DNA of 64,000 nt, from contig JABAAE010000006.1 in assembly GCA_014238905.1 (NCBI GenBank), positions 1 through 64,000 of the forward strand. Reading direction: 5' to 3'. This DNA comes from Planctomycetota bacterium. Lineage in GTDB: Bacteria; Planctomycetota; Planctomycetia; Pirellulales; Pirellulaceae. A program made the position numbers and the translations under genes. The notes below the pieces were generated by a model. It saw nothing but the letters and a program-made list of their open reading frames with translations, was not told the origin of the DNA and did no database searches. Positions 56,853 to 64,000 of this stretch are shown here, piece after piece. How positions within the stretch are numbered: position 1 is the first letter of the stretch; each line of letters opens with the position of its first letter.

Positions 56853-57629
56853 TCAATCTAGACCAAATAGCCGCAAAGCATTGGATGTTGTCACATCCGC
56901 CATTTTCTCGATAGAAACTCCAAATTGTTCCGCAAGGCATGCAGCGGTGTGTCGGATCAAGGCCGGCTCATTTGGTCGGTGACTTCGATGAGGATGAGGC
57001 GAAAGATAAGGACAGTCCGTCTCAATCAGCAACCGGTCCATTGGAATGGTTGCTGCTACCCTGCGAAGATCATCAGATTTCTTATAAGTCAGCATTCCGG
57101 CAAAACTGATATGGAGCCCAAATTCAATACACTTTTCGGCTAAACACTCATCGCCGGTAAACGAATGCATCACTCCATTTAGCGGCTTGCGATCAATAAA
57201 CGAGTTGAATACATCAACGATGTCATCCCCACAATTCCTCATGTGAACGACAAACGGCTTACCAACACGCAATGACAGTTCAACATGTTTGCAAAAGAAC
57301 TCCCTTTGCAATTCAATTGGGGCTCGATCCCAGTAACGATCCATTCCCGTCTCTCCGACCGCAATCACGTCCGGCCGATCAGCTAACTCAATAATACTGT
57401 CAAAATCACCACTCCCGGCATCGCTAACGTAATTCGGCTGAATACCAACTGTGGCATAAACCCCGTCAAAATCCTCAGCAATCTGGACAGCGCGGAGGCT
57501 ATCGGACAACGTCGTCCCGACAACATTGATTCGCGATACGCTCTCCTCACGGGCTCGAGCAATCACATCAACAAGGGAACCGTCAAACTGCTCAGCATTT
57601 AAGTGCGCATGAGTATCGAAGAAGTTCAT
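56853..57629 (-). CDS. tatD: TatD family metal-dependent hydrolase (DNase-like)
   Basis: A 258-residue TIM-barrel metal hydrolase. Metal ligands appear in the family order: NFFDTHAHLN at the N-terminus, VGETGMDRYW, HMRNCGDDIVDVF, MHSFTGD and LIETDCPYLSPHPHR. TatD proteins are 3'-5' DNases or D-aminoacyl-tRNA-deacylase-like enzymes in DNA quality control; the true substrate of this copy is not clear. There is no signal peptide. The gene is part of a run of minus-strand genes (redoxin, TatD, DUF2203) but with separate spacing, so co-transcription is uncertain. Confidence 0.9.
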   Translation of the reverse strand: MNFFDTHAHLNAEQFDGSLVDVIARAREESVSRINVVGTTLSDSLRAVQIAEDFDGVYATVGIQPNYVSDAGSGDFDSIIELADRPDVIAVGETGMDRYWDRAPIELQREFFCKHVELSLRVGKPFVVHMRNCGDDIVDVFNSFIDRKPLNGVMHSFTGDECLAEKCIEFGLHISFAGMLTYKKSDDLRRVAATIPMDRLLIETDCPYLSPHPHRSHRPNEPALIRHTAACLAEQFGVSIEKMADVTTSNALRLFGLD

Positions 57630-57780
57630 AATTAGTTAGACAAATTTGAAGTGATCTCGGCGTTAAACGATGGCGTGGGCAATGTTCGGTCTTCGTCCGA
57701 GGGAATACACTTCGGAATTGGACATGTCTTTCGAAAGTCGCTGATCGAATTCAGTTGGAAAAAGATTTGGTTTTCCCCAC

Positions 57781-58236
57781 TCAATTGTCAGAATGCCCAA
57801 ACAGAGAGTCAAATGATTGGCCTTTAAGAAAATCCTCTTCCATTAGATGCCAAGAAGAGACTTCTTCGTCACCACATTGCCACGTGAAAAAGGCAAGCTC
57901 TTCATTCAGCAGGGTTGGAAAGGCCACTTGGCCTTTTTCCAATGCCTGGGGACGAACTCCCAGATCGCACAATTCCTCCAAAAGGCCCTGAAGACGAACG
58001 GCATCATCACCCATCATCTTCTCACTTTGTGCCAATTCATCAGCATAGGCCTCCAGGCGTTTCACTTGCCCAATTCCTAACGCATCCAAACGACTCTTTC
58101 GTTCGATTAAGTCGTTAGCAAGTTTCATGATATCGCCAGCGATTGCGCCCACTAACGGAAGCATTCCGTTGGCCTCTTCCTTCGAGAAGTACTTGGTTGC
58201 CGGGGCATTCTGAAAATGTGGAACAGGGAGCGTCAT
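57781..58236 (-). CDS. DUF2203 family protein
   Basis: A 151-residue protein with the DUF2203 pattern: an N-terminal YFSKEEANGMLPLVGAIAGD helix, a charged coiled-coil centre (LQGLLEELCDLGVRPQALEK) and a C-terminal VAFPTLLNEELAFFTWQCGD / WHLMEEDF block. The family is widespread but of unknown function and probably cytoplasmic. No catalytic residue is assigned. It is transcribed away from csrA, with a 662-base divergent gap between them. Confidence 0.82.
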   Translation of the reverse strand: MTLPVPHFQNAPATKYFSKEEANGMLPLVGAIAGDIMKLANDLIERKSRLDALGIGQVKRLEAYADELAQSEKMMGDDAVRLQGLLEELCDLGVRPQALEKGQVAFPTLLNEELAFFTWQCGDEEVSSWHLMEEDFLKGQSFDSLFGHSDN

Positions 58237-58898
58237 AGTAATGCAAAAACAAATTTTAGGCTTGGATCGTACAGAAACTAGATAACGATAGCTCAGCCTA
58301 CCAACAGATCGAAATCACAACAGGTCCGACGCATCAAAGGTCGGTCAATGCAAGGTAATTCGCTCTGTTTGCTACCCGATTTTCTAACCGAGTTTACTAA
58401 CCGTTGCTGAAAACAGCCGGTTTAGACTGAACAGACATCTTTGTTCCCGTTAAAGGAATTATTCACCGAATAACAAAAAAGTGAAGTGGCCAATCGAACG
58501 TATCAAATTTCATTTCAGTCTTTGACGTGCCCTGACCCTCATCCCCTCCCTGATTCCGGAACGACCGAATCACTGCAAACCCTTTTCATCAAAGGACTTA
58601 AGTCTAAATTCGCTTCAGCGTCCCAAAAAAAAACTCTCAGGAGAGGGCGTAGAAGATCATTCTTGGTGTATCAATTTATTGACTCTTTCATCTCTTTTCA
58701 TAGATTAACAAGGGTGGGATCGGAAAATAAATTCGTCCGTTTTCCGTTTACAAACTGTCATGTATCAAGATGATCGACAGATAATAACAGTCACAGGTTC
58801 AAATATTGGACACCCAAACAGAGCCAGATCGACAAACGGCGTTGCGTCATGGTCGGGAGTCCTGAGCGAGTTATTTTCACAATCATTGGAATGGAGCC
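58237..58898 (+). other. divergent intergenic region upstream of csrA
   Basis: 662 bases between DUF2203 (minus) and csrA (plus), containing promoters for both. The longest open frame (95 codons from 58486) is Ser/Arg-rich and not protein-like. No CsrA-binding GGA cluster in a hairpin is evident beyond the ribosome-binding area GGAG at 58893-58896. Confidence 0.35.
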
Positions 58899-59120
58899 AT
58901 GCTCGTATTATCTCGGAAAAAGAACGAAAGTATCGTGATCAACGATGATATTTCGATCGTCGTACTCGAGATCAAGGGTGACAAGGTACGCTTGGGGATC
59001 GAAGCACCCAAGGAAATTCCGGTTCATCGACGTGAGATCTATGACACGATTAAAAAACACAATTTACTGTCCAACCCATTCAATTCTCCGACGTCGATTG
59101 AAAAATCCCCAGAAAAGTAG
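58899..59120 (+). CDS. csrA: carbon storage regulator CsrA
   Basis: A 73-residue RNA-binding dimeric regulator. The core [37 protein letters not shown] and [14 protein letters not shown] is nearly canonical, with the RNA-contacting residues L4, R6 and R44-R45 of the usual motif. A Ser/Pro-rich tail follows ([18 protein letters not shown]), a bit longer than in Escherichia coli. CsrA binds GGA motifs in mRNA leaders and controls translation and stability. It is located 92 bases before tRNA-Glu. A GGAG overlaps the leader just before the ATG, compatible with autoregulation. Confidence 0.93.
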   Translation: MLVLSRKKNESIVINDDISIVVLEIKGDKVRLGIEAPKEIPVHRREIYDTIKKHNLLSNPFNSPTSIEKSPEK

Positions 59121-59212
59121 AAATCTAGTTTCCTTTTTTAGGTAAAGATCAGGTTAGGCTCTTGACGATCTTTTCTACTCAAGATTGAATGGTAAATTCA
59201 ATTATCAACGAC

Positions 59213-59285
59213 GGCCCCTTCGTCTAGTGGTCTAGGACTCCGGCCTTTCACGCCGGCAACACGGGTTCGAACCCCGTAGGGGTCA
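59213..59285 (+). tRNA. tRNA-Glu (UUC)
   Basis: A complete 73-nt cloverleaf without encoded CCA. The acceptor stem pairs GGCCCCT with AGGGGTC (G2:U71 wobble), the anticodon loop is CTTTCAC with anticodon TTC, and the T loop is TTCGAAC. It is followed by a terminator hairpin. The discriminator base is A. Confidence 0.94.
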
Positions 59286-59299
59286 CTTCGTCGTTACAT

Positions 59300-59345
59300 A
59301 ACCTCGTGGAATCCGCTATATTTGCGGGTGAAGCGAGGTTTTTTT
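59300..59345 (+). terminator. terminator after tRNA-Glu
   Basis: AACCTCG (59300-59306) pairs with CGAGGTT (59334-59340), with an inner CCGC/GCGG hairpin, then a T run. It ends the tRNA-Glu transcript. Confidence 0.65.
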
Positions 59346-59761
59346 AATTCTTTGTTGTTTTTCATTTCACCGGTTTGCCCCGTTGCTCGGTGTTGTGTTG
59401 ATTGCCTCGCGTCTACGGTTTATCGGACGAACCGATTTCTTAATGAAATCACCTTCTGAGACCGGCTTACTGCGTTTTTGATAAGTTCCTGACTTCCTGG
59501 GCGATAAAAAGCATGGGACGCCTTCAGCGTGGACTCAACGTCGATAATTAGCTTGCTCTTTCAACTCTCCCACAAATTTTGGAAAATCTTGGGCCACGAC
59601 CCAAAAGGTGACGCATTTTGAGAGTCGTTTTGGCTCTTGGCGGTTTGACATCCGATATCAGGAATTGGCGTTCATCCTGAGCATCCAATCTTGACATTCA
59701 GACAACCCGGACCTCAAAGCCCTGCCGAGTTCATACACCAACTCTCCAATGGAATTGTCAT
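59346..59761 (+). other. intergenic stretch between tRNA-Glu and the 59838 gene
   Basis: About 400 bases without supported genes. Short open frames only, and no obvious RNA or repeat. Confidence 0.35.
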
Positions 59762-59794
59762 AAAAAAACCCTGTTGGTCAAAGACAAACAGGGT
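59762..59794 (-). terminator. Rho-independent terminator of the 59838 gene
   Basis: ACCCTGTT (59768-59775) pairs with AACAGGGT (59787-59794), with inner GTC-AAA-GAC and one G/A mismatch; on the minus strand it is followed by seven T. It lies 43 bases after the stop of the secreted-protein gene. Confidence 0.8.
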
Positions 59795-59837
59795 GGAATA
59801 AATCCATTCGATTCAAATCTGGATAGCAGAAACAGAC

Positions 59838-61292
59838 CTAAAAATTGATTTTGTACTTGGCCGTCAACATTTGTCTCACTTCAGATTTTTTCTGAAGCAC
59901 ATCATCCATCAACGCTCTGGCACCAATCTCACCCTGCTGGCGAGCTTGATTATCCAGATCCCGACGTTGGCGACCTCGACCGTCATAGGAATAACTGCTG
60001 CCGTAGCGACCGTACCCATAGGAATACCAGTCATTCTCACGATTATAGGAGGATTTTGCCACATTTTTCTGCAAGTCAGTCTGCAACAACATTTTCGTCG
60101 TATCGCGGAAAGAAGAAGATGTGTATTGACCAAATTGCAACAAAGCGGGATCCACATTCAATATGCTCAATGCATCAATTTTTCTTGAATAACGCTCAAA
60201 CCACTTGGTGTAGGGTTTTAAGCTGGTTGCCTTGGGCGTTCTTTCTCGCATTTCCTCAATCAAGCTGTTTAACGCATCGTAATACTGTTTTGAACAAGTT
60301 TTCATATCAGAGGCGACGTCACCCCCTTGGGCACTGGTAAAACTCTCGATGACGGGCGATTCGATCAAACTAGCAATTTGACGGAGCCCGGCTGCGGACA
60401 ACCCGCCCATCAACACGATTTGATTCGGGTTTACCTTTAACTCCCAGTCCTCGAAATCGTCAATCATCAGCCCATGATTCCGCAGCGCTTCAAACATGAC
60501 CTTTTTGACAAGTGGAGCAACTGCGGTCGGAGCACCATCAAAATCAATTTTGATAGCACCGGTGATCTTGTTATTAATTGTAATGCCCAGCGTCGCTCCA
60601 TTGATTTTAGTGACGGCTGCCAGCACGGTTGCAACTTCGGCGTCGGAGAGTTTTCCCGCAGCAACCAGTCTTTTTTCAACCCGATCTGGTGAAGCAACAT
60701 CTGCCAAATCGAAAGCTGCGATGACATCTGCATTCTTGTCAGCAAATCTGACCGCCGCTGCCAGATAGTCGGACAGTCTCGATTTTGATGCCATGCTGTC
60801 GCGAAGCCAACGAGCGGTTGCTTGCCGATTCGCTGGAGCCATCGATACGAGAGTTTGTGTATCCGCTTCCACCAAGTATGCATCGTTTGGAAGCAGAATC
60901 GCATCTTTACCGGAAATCGATTCTATATTTCCGCCAACTCGTTGCGAGACTTTCGAAATCTCTATTTCGTTTCGAGACTGTTCGTAAACGACCACTCTCC
61001 AAGCCGGTTCAAAATATTGAAAATCCGTATGGGAAGCGATCAACAACCTGTCTGCCCAGGGGGGTATAAAACTCGCTCCTGATTGAAAAGCCTTCGTTCG
61101 ATCGCTGGACCATTTTTCTTTGCTGGCGATATCACTGCCCATGACCTGTTTCACGCGGACCATAACCAACGTGTTTGCCTCATCGGGCACCCATTTCGAG
61201 GTCTTTTGGAACTGAGCGGTCACTGTGGGGATAGCAAAAACTGCTAACACGGCGACGAACGACGCCATTCCAAGAAGTCTAGAGATTGTCAT
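59838..61292 (-). CDS. secreted protein of unknown function
   Basis: A 484-residue protein with a clear signal peptide (about 1-26, ending VTA-QF). The first part contains WVPDEANTLVMVRVKQVMGS and LLIASHTDFQYFEPAWRVVV; the centre has two related beta-alpha segments (SLIESPVIESFTS, VKKVMFEALRNHGLM). The tail is rich in Tyr, Ser, Arg and Gly (YSYGYGRYGSSYSYDGRGRQ) before a helix. The pattern recalls large planctomycete secreted proteins lacking a described role; I know no domain that fits. Tyr/Ser-rich tails may mediate surface interactions. Monocistronic, with a good terminator. Confidence 0.68.
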   Translation of the reverse strand: MTISRLLGMASFVAVLAVFAIPTVTAQFQKTSKWVPDEANTLVMVRVKQVMGSDIASKEKWSSDRTKAFQSGASFIPPWADRLLIASHTDFQYFEPAWRVVVYEQSRNEIEISKVSQRVGGNIESISGKDAILLPNDAYLVEADTQTLVSMAPANRQATARWLRDSMASKSRLSDYLAAAVRFADKNADVIAAFDLADVASPDRVEKRLVAAGKLSDAEVATVLAAVTKINGATLGITINNKITGAIKIDFDGAPTAVAPLVKKVMFEALRNHGLMIDDFEDWELKVNPNQIVLMGGLSAAGLRQIASLIESPVIESFTSAQGGDVASDMKTCSKQYYDALNSLIEEMRERTPKATSLKPYTKWFERYSRKIDALSILNVDPALLQFGQYTSSSFRDTTKMLLQTDLQKNVAKSSYNRENDWYSYGYGRYGSSYSYDGRGRQRRDLDNQARQQGEIGARALMDDVLQKKSEVRQMLTAKYKINF

Positions 61293-62138
61293 TCTGTCCT
61301 CAGGTCAACCAATTTTGTTTTCGAAGCCAATTCAGGCCTTTATAAATCACTCGCCCAATTTGGCTTGGACGTGATAATGATCACTCATAGTAATCTGGCC
61401 ACATGGTGAAGTAAAGTTAGTTTTTCCTTGGAATAGCAGTGTAATTTCGATTTTCGAACTCTGTTCCGGTTAGGTAGATTTTGTCGCGGTCCATCTAAAC
61501 CGACTGTATGGATTTTTGCGATTTCCCGTCGAGAGAGTTTGGGGTGTTTACACGCCAACAAGCAGGGAAATAGCCATTTTAGAGGATGCGATTAGCTGCA
61601 TTCTCCAACCAATCGAGAATTGGCCCATCCTAAGGGCGAGTGAACATCGCCGCTGGAAATCAGGTTATTCTTGCCTATCTTTTCGATTCATTCCAACCTA
61701 TTTATTAATCCCCCACCCCATCTAAACCGACAACCAGCTCGGATGGGGATCCAAAAATTGAACGTCAGGCTACGCGAATGTACTCACCACCGACCGGCGG
61801 CAGCGTTTCATTCTTAAACGGTGACAGGAATGGCAGGCCCTACCCTATTGTTATGAAGCCGGGCAGGTCAGCTTCCTAACCAGGAATCGATAGAGGGTCA
61901 AAATCTCGCCGAGGAAACGCCTTTTAGAATGGCGTGGGAGTCCCGCCGAAAAATTGCAAATCTCTTATTCTCTTAATCACCGATCATCCTTTTTGACAGT
62001 TTTCACAACGTGTTTTGTGCCAACCCATTTTTGGGCCGAGTACTAACAAAAGTATCTTCGCCGACTTGTCGCAGGTCATTTCTACCCCTAGCCTGACTCT
62101 GATAGAACCAGGACCTCATATCAGCTTCCACCGGATCA
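61293..62138 (+). other. long intergenic stretch upstream of hutH
   Basis: 846 bases between the secreted-protein start and hutH (divergent). It should hold promoters for both. No conserved riboswitch box or known small RNA could be matched. A short minus-strand frame ending near 61775 reads LPPVGGEYIRVA before its stop, but only about 24 codons are open, so it is not reported as a gene. Confidence 0.35.
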
Positions 62139-63677
62139 ATGATGGGTAACGACATTTTGACACTTAATGGCGAGCCTATAACAACACGTCACATCGTGAA
62201 CATCGCTCGACATGGCCAAAAAGTGAAGCTTTCGAAGAATTGCATCGAGAACCTGCGGTCGACGCGAAAGCTGCTTGACCAAAAGGTAGCCGGACAGTTG
62301 CCGTATTACGGAATCAATACGGGATTCGGAGCACTTGGAAAAATTTCAATTGGCCACGATTCACTCCATTCGCTTCAACAAAACTTGATAAGGTCTCATG
62401 CCGCAGGTGTAGGACAAAACCTCTCTCGAGAAGTCGTGCGATCGGTAATGGCCGTTCTTAGTGCATCGCTTTGCAGAGGACATTCGGGCGTCAAAGCAGA
62501 AACCATTCTTGTCCTTCTTGAACTTTTGAACCACGACCTTACTCCAAGTATTCCGGAAACAGGATCGGTCGGTGCATCAGGAGACTTGGCAGCTCTTTCT
62601 CATATAGCCTTGTCAGTGATCGGCGAGGGAACACTTTCCGATAGAGATGGAAAAATCCTGCCGTCGCACAAAGCAATGCAGCGGGTGGGTATCGTACCGG
62701 TGGTTCTGGAAGCTAAAGAAGGTTTAGCCCTGATCAACGGAACCCATCTGATGGCCGGTCGCGGCGCGTTGTTGGTCGAGGACTTTCAAACCGTTTTTAC
62801 GGCGTCTTTGTTTGCGACAGCAATGTCCATCGATGCCTGCCGAACCACCCCTAACTCGCTTGACCCGCGAATCCACCGCCTAAGGAGAAATAATGGCCAG
62901 ATCAAGGTGGCCGAGCGGATTTTAACGTACCTGCACGGTAGCCAAATTGCCCGATCTCACCAAGGTGATGACCCACGGGTTCAAGATCCCTATTCATTTC
63001 GGTGCTGTCCGGCGGTGTTGGGTGCCGCCTGGGAGGCTTTTGGCTACTTTAGAACGGCAATTACAAACGAATTGGGTGCGGTTACCGACAATCCTCTGCT
63101 TTTTGAAGAAAACAGTGATCTGGAAATTTTGTCGGGAGGAAATTTCCACGGAATGCCCATCGCGATCCCTCTTGATGTTCTTGCGATTTCAATCGCACAC
63201 CTTGCCGGAATAACTGAACGGCGAGTCTTTCATATGCTTTCGGGAATTGACCCGGAAGCCCGATTGCCCACTTTCATGACGCCTCAGGCCGGTTTGCAAA
63301 GTGGATTGATGATCGTTCAATATACCGCTGCGGCCTGCTGTAACGAAATCATAGGACTTGCCAATCCCGCCAGCGTTGCCAACCTCTCTACCAGTGCCGG
63401 AATGGAGGACTACAATTCATTCGGGCCTCGGAGCGCGGCAAAGGCAACGCGTTGTTTGGACTTGGCAAAATCAGTTGTTTCAATAGAACTTTTATGTGCC
63501 TCAAACGGCATCGAACATCATCGCCCTTTACGATCAAGCCAGTCGATTGAAAACGGACTCTCTATCCTGCGGACCAAAGTGACACCCTTGGTAGAAGACC
63601 GATCGCCCAGCAATGACATTGCTGAAATTGAAAAGTTAATAAGTGAAGATTCTTTTCAACTCCACCCTTTATCCTAA
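62139..63677 (+). CDS. hutH: histidine ammonia-lyase
   Basis: A 512-residue MIO-type ammonia-lyase that deaminates histidine to urocanate in the first step of histidine breakdown. The electrophile motif Ala146-Ser147-Gly148 lies in [14 protein letters not shown]; the His branch is supported by [35 protein letters not shown] and [15 protein letters not shown]. Full length. It is followed 11 bases later by hutU, so an operon is clear. The double ATG (62139 and 62142) gives two possible starts. The distinction from tyrosine or phenylalanine lyases rests on similarity and on the hutU neighbour. Confidence 0.9.
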   Translation: MMGNDILTLNGEPITTRHIVNIARHGQKVKLSKNCIENLRSTRKLLDQKVAGQLPYYGINTGFGALGKISIGHDSLHSLQQNLIRSHAAGVGQNLSREVVRSVMAVLSASLCRGHSGVKAETILVLLELLNHDLTPSIPETGSVGASGDLAALSHIALSVIGEGTLSDRDGKILPSHKAMQRVGIVPVVLEAKEGLALINGTHLMAGRGALLVEDFQTVFTASLFATAMSIDACRTTPNSLDPRIHRLRRNNGQIKVAERILTYLHGSQIARSHQGDDPRVQDPYSFRCCPAVLGAAWEAFGYFRTAITNELGAVTDNPLLFEENSDLEILSGGNFHGMPIAIPLDVLAISIAHLAGITERRVFHMLSGIDPEARLPTFMTPQAGLQSGLMIVQYTAAACCNEIIGLANPASVANLSTSAGMEDYNSFGPRSAAKATRCLDLAKSVVSIELLCASNGIEHHRPLRSSQSIENGLSILRTKVTPLVEDRSPSNDIAEIEKLISEDSFQLHPLS

Positions 63678-63688
63678 ACCGTTCAATC

Positions 63689-64000
63689 ATGATTCCTGAA
63701 AAGACAGATTCTCGTGAGATTCGTGCACCTCGAGGAAGTCGATTGCAGTGCAAGACTTGGCAAGCCGAAGCCGCAATGCGGATGCTGATGAATAACCTTG
63801 ACCCTGACGTGGCCGAGTATCCAGAAGAGCTTGTAGTTTACGGCGGAAATGGGAAGGCTGTGCGAAATTGGCAAGCGTTTGACGCAATAGTTGATGCTTT
63901 GATTCAATTGGAACCCGACCAGACTTTACTCGTTCAGTCGGGCAAGCCGGTAGGAGTCGTTCAAACCCATGCCGATGCACCACGGGTTCTAATAGCTAAC
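63689..64000 (+). CDS. hutU: urocanate hydratase, N-terminal part (cut by window edge)
   Basis: The first 104 codons of hutU, open to the right edge. The sequence starts [20 protein letters not shown] and contains [40 protein letters not shown] and [20 protein letters not shown], all typical of the urocanase N-terminal domain, which binds NAD and converts urocanate to imidazolone propionate. It follows hutH by 11 bases, so the two enzymes act in sequence and are co-transcribed. The C-terminal NAD-binding region lies outside the window. Confidence 0.92.
   Translation, partial: MIPEKTDSREIRAPRGSRLQCKTWQAEAAMRMLMNNLDPDVAEYPEELVVYGGNGKAVRNWQAFDAIVDALIQLEPDQTLLVQSGKPVGVVQTHADAPRVLIAN

Noticed and set aside
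61740-61960. Possible SRP RNA or other known structured RNA
   Set aside because: The GGAAG/AGCA tetraloop signature of SRP RNA is absent, and no RNase P or tmRNA landmark was found on either strand.

Overview
The window looks like a piece of a planctomycete chromosome, most likely from the Pirellulales. The evidence is a set of families that are expanded in Planctomycetes: secreted proteins with DUF1549/DUF1553, DUF1592, DUF1552 and DUF1501 domains, a CsrA gene, an MfnB-type enzyme, and several secreted or membrane-anchored proteins of unknown function. LpxD, LpxI, an LpxL-like acyltransferase, a beta-barrel porin and an RND pump indicate a Gram-negative envelope. Shine-Dalgarno motifs are present at some genes and absent at many others.

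Layout. 1-18 kb is mixed housekeeping: the start of a PfkB sugar kinase (cut by the left edge), an inositol-monophosphatase-like enzyme, a redoxin/cytochrome/copper-monooxygenase/EF-hand fusion, an RND efflux pair, MfnB, small unknown genes, a Gfo/Idh/MocA oxidoreductase, an LpxL-like acyltransferase, an acyl-CoA carboxylase beta subunit and a prenyltransferase-repeat protein. An initiator tRNA lies at 18.19 kb. From 18.35 to 22.5 kb follows a scrappy stretch with gene remnants, a protein with 23-24-residue LRR-like repeats, a secreted hydrolase and a 5'-truncated IclR gene.

22.5-45.5 kb is dominated by secreted haem-motif proteins paired with putative Tat-exported DUF1501/DUF1552 proteins: four pairs and one unpaired DUF1501 gene. 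Between them lie a cupin, an SRPBCC gene with an in-frame TGA, an epoxide-hydrolase-like protein and a secreted coiled-coil protein. The pairing suggests periplasmic or surface electron transfer joined to hydrolysis, but substrates are unknown.

45.5-47.6 kb holds lpxD-lpxI. 48-54 kb is a nitrogen-assimilation block: ammonium transporter, porin, type II glutamine synthetase and type I glutamine synthetase, with inverted repeats and terminators between them and no PII gene. selA follows. 56-64 kb carries a thioredoxin-like protein, TatD, DUF2203, CsrA, tRNA-Glu, a secreted protein of unknown function, and the start of a histidine-degradation operon (hutH, then hutU cut by the right edge). All functions are inferred from reading the translated sequences; no database search was possible.
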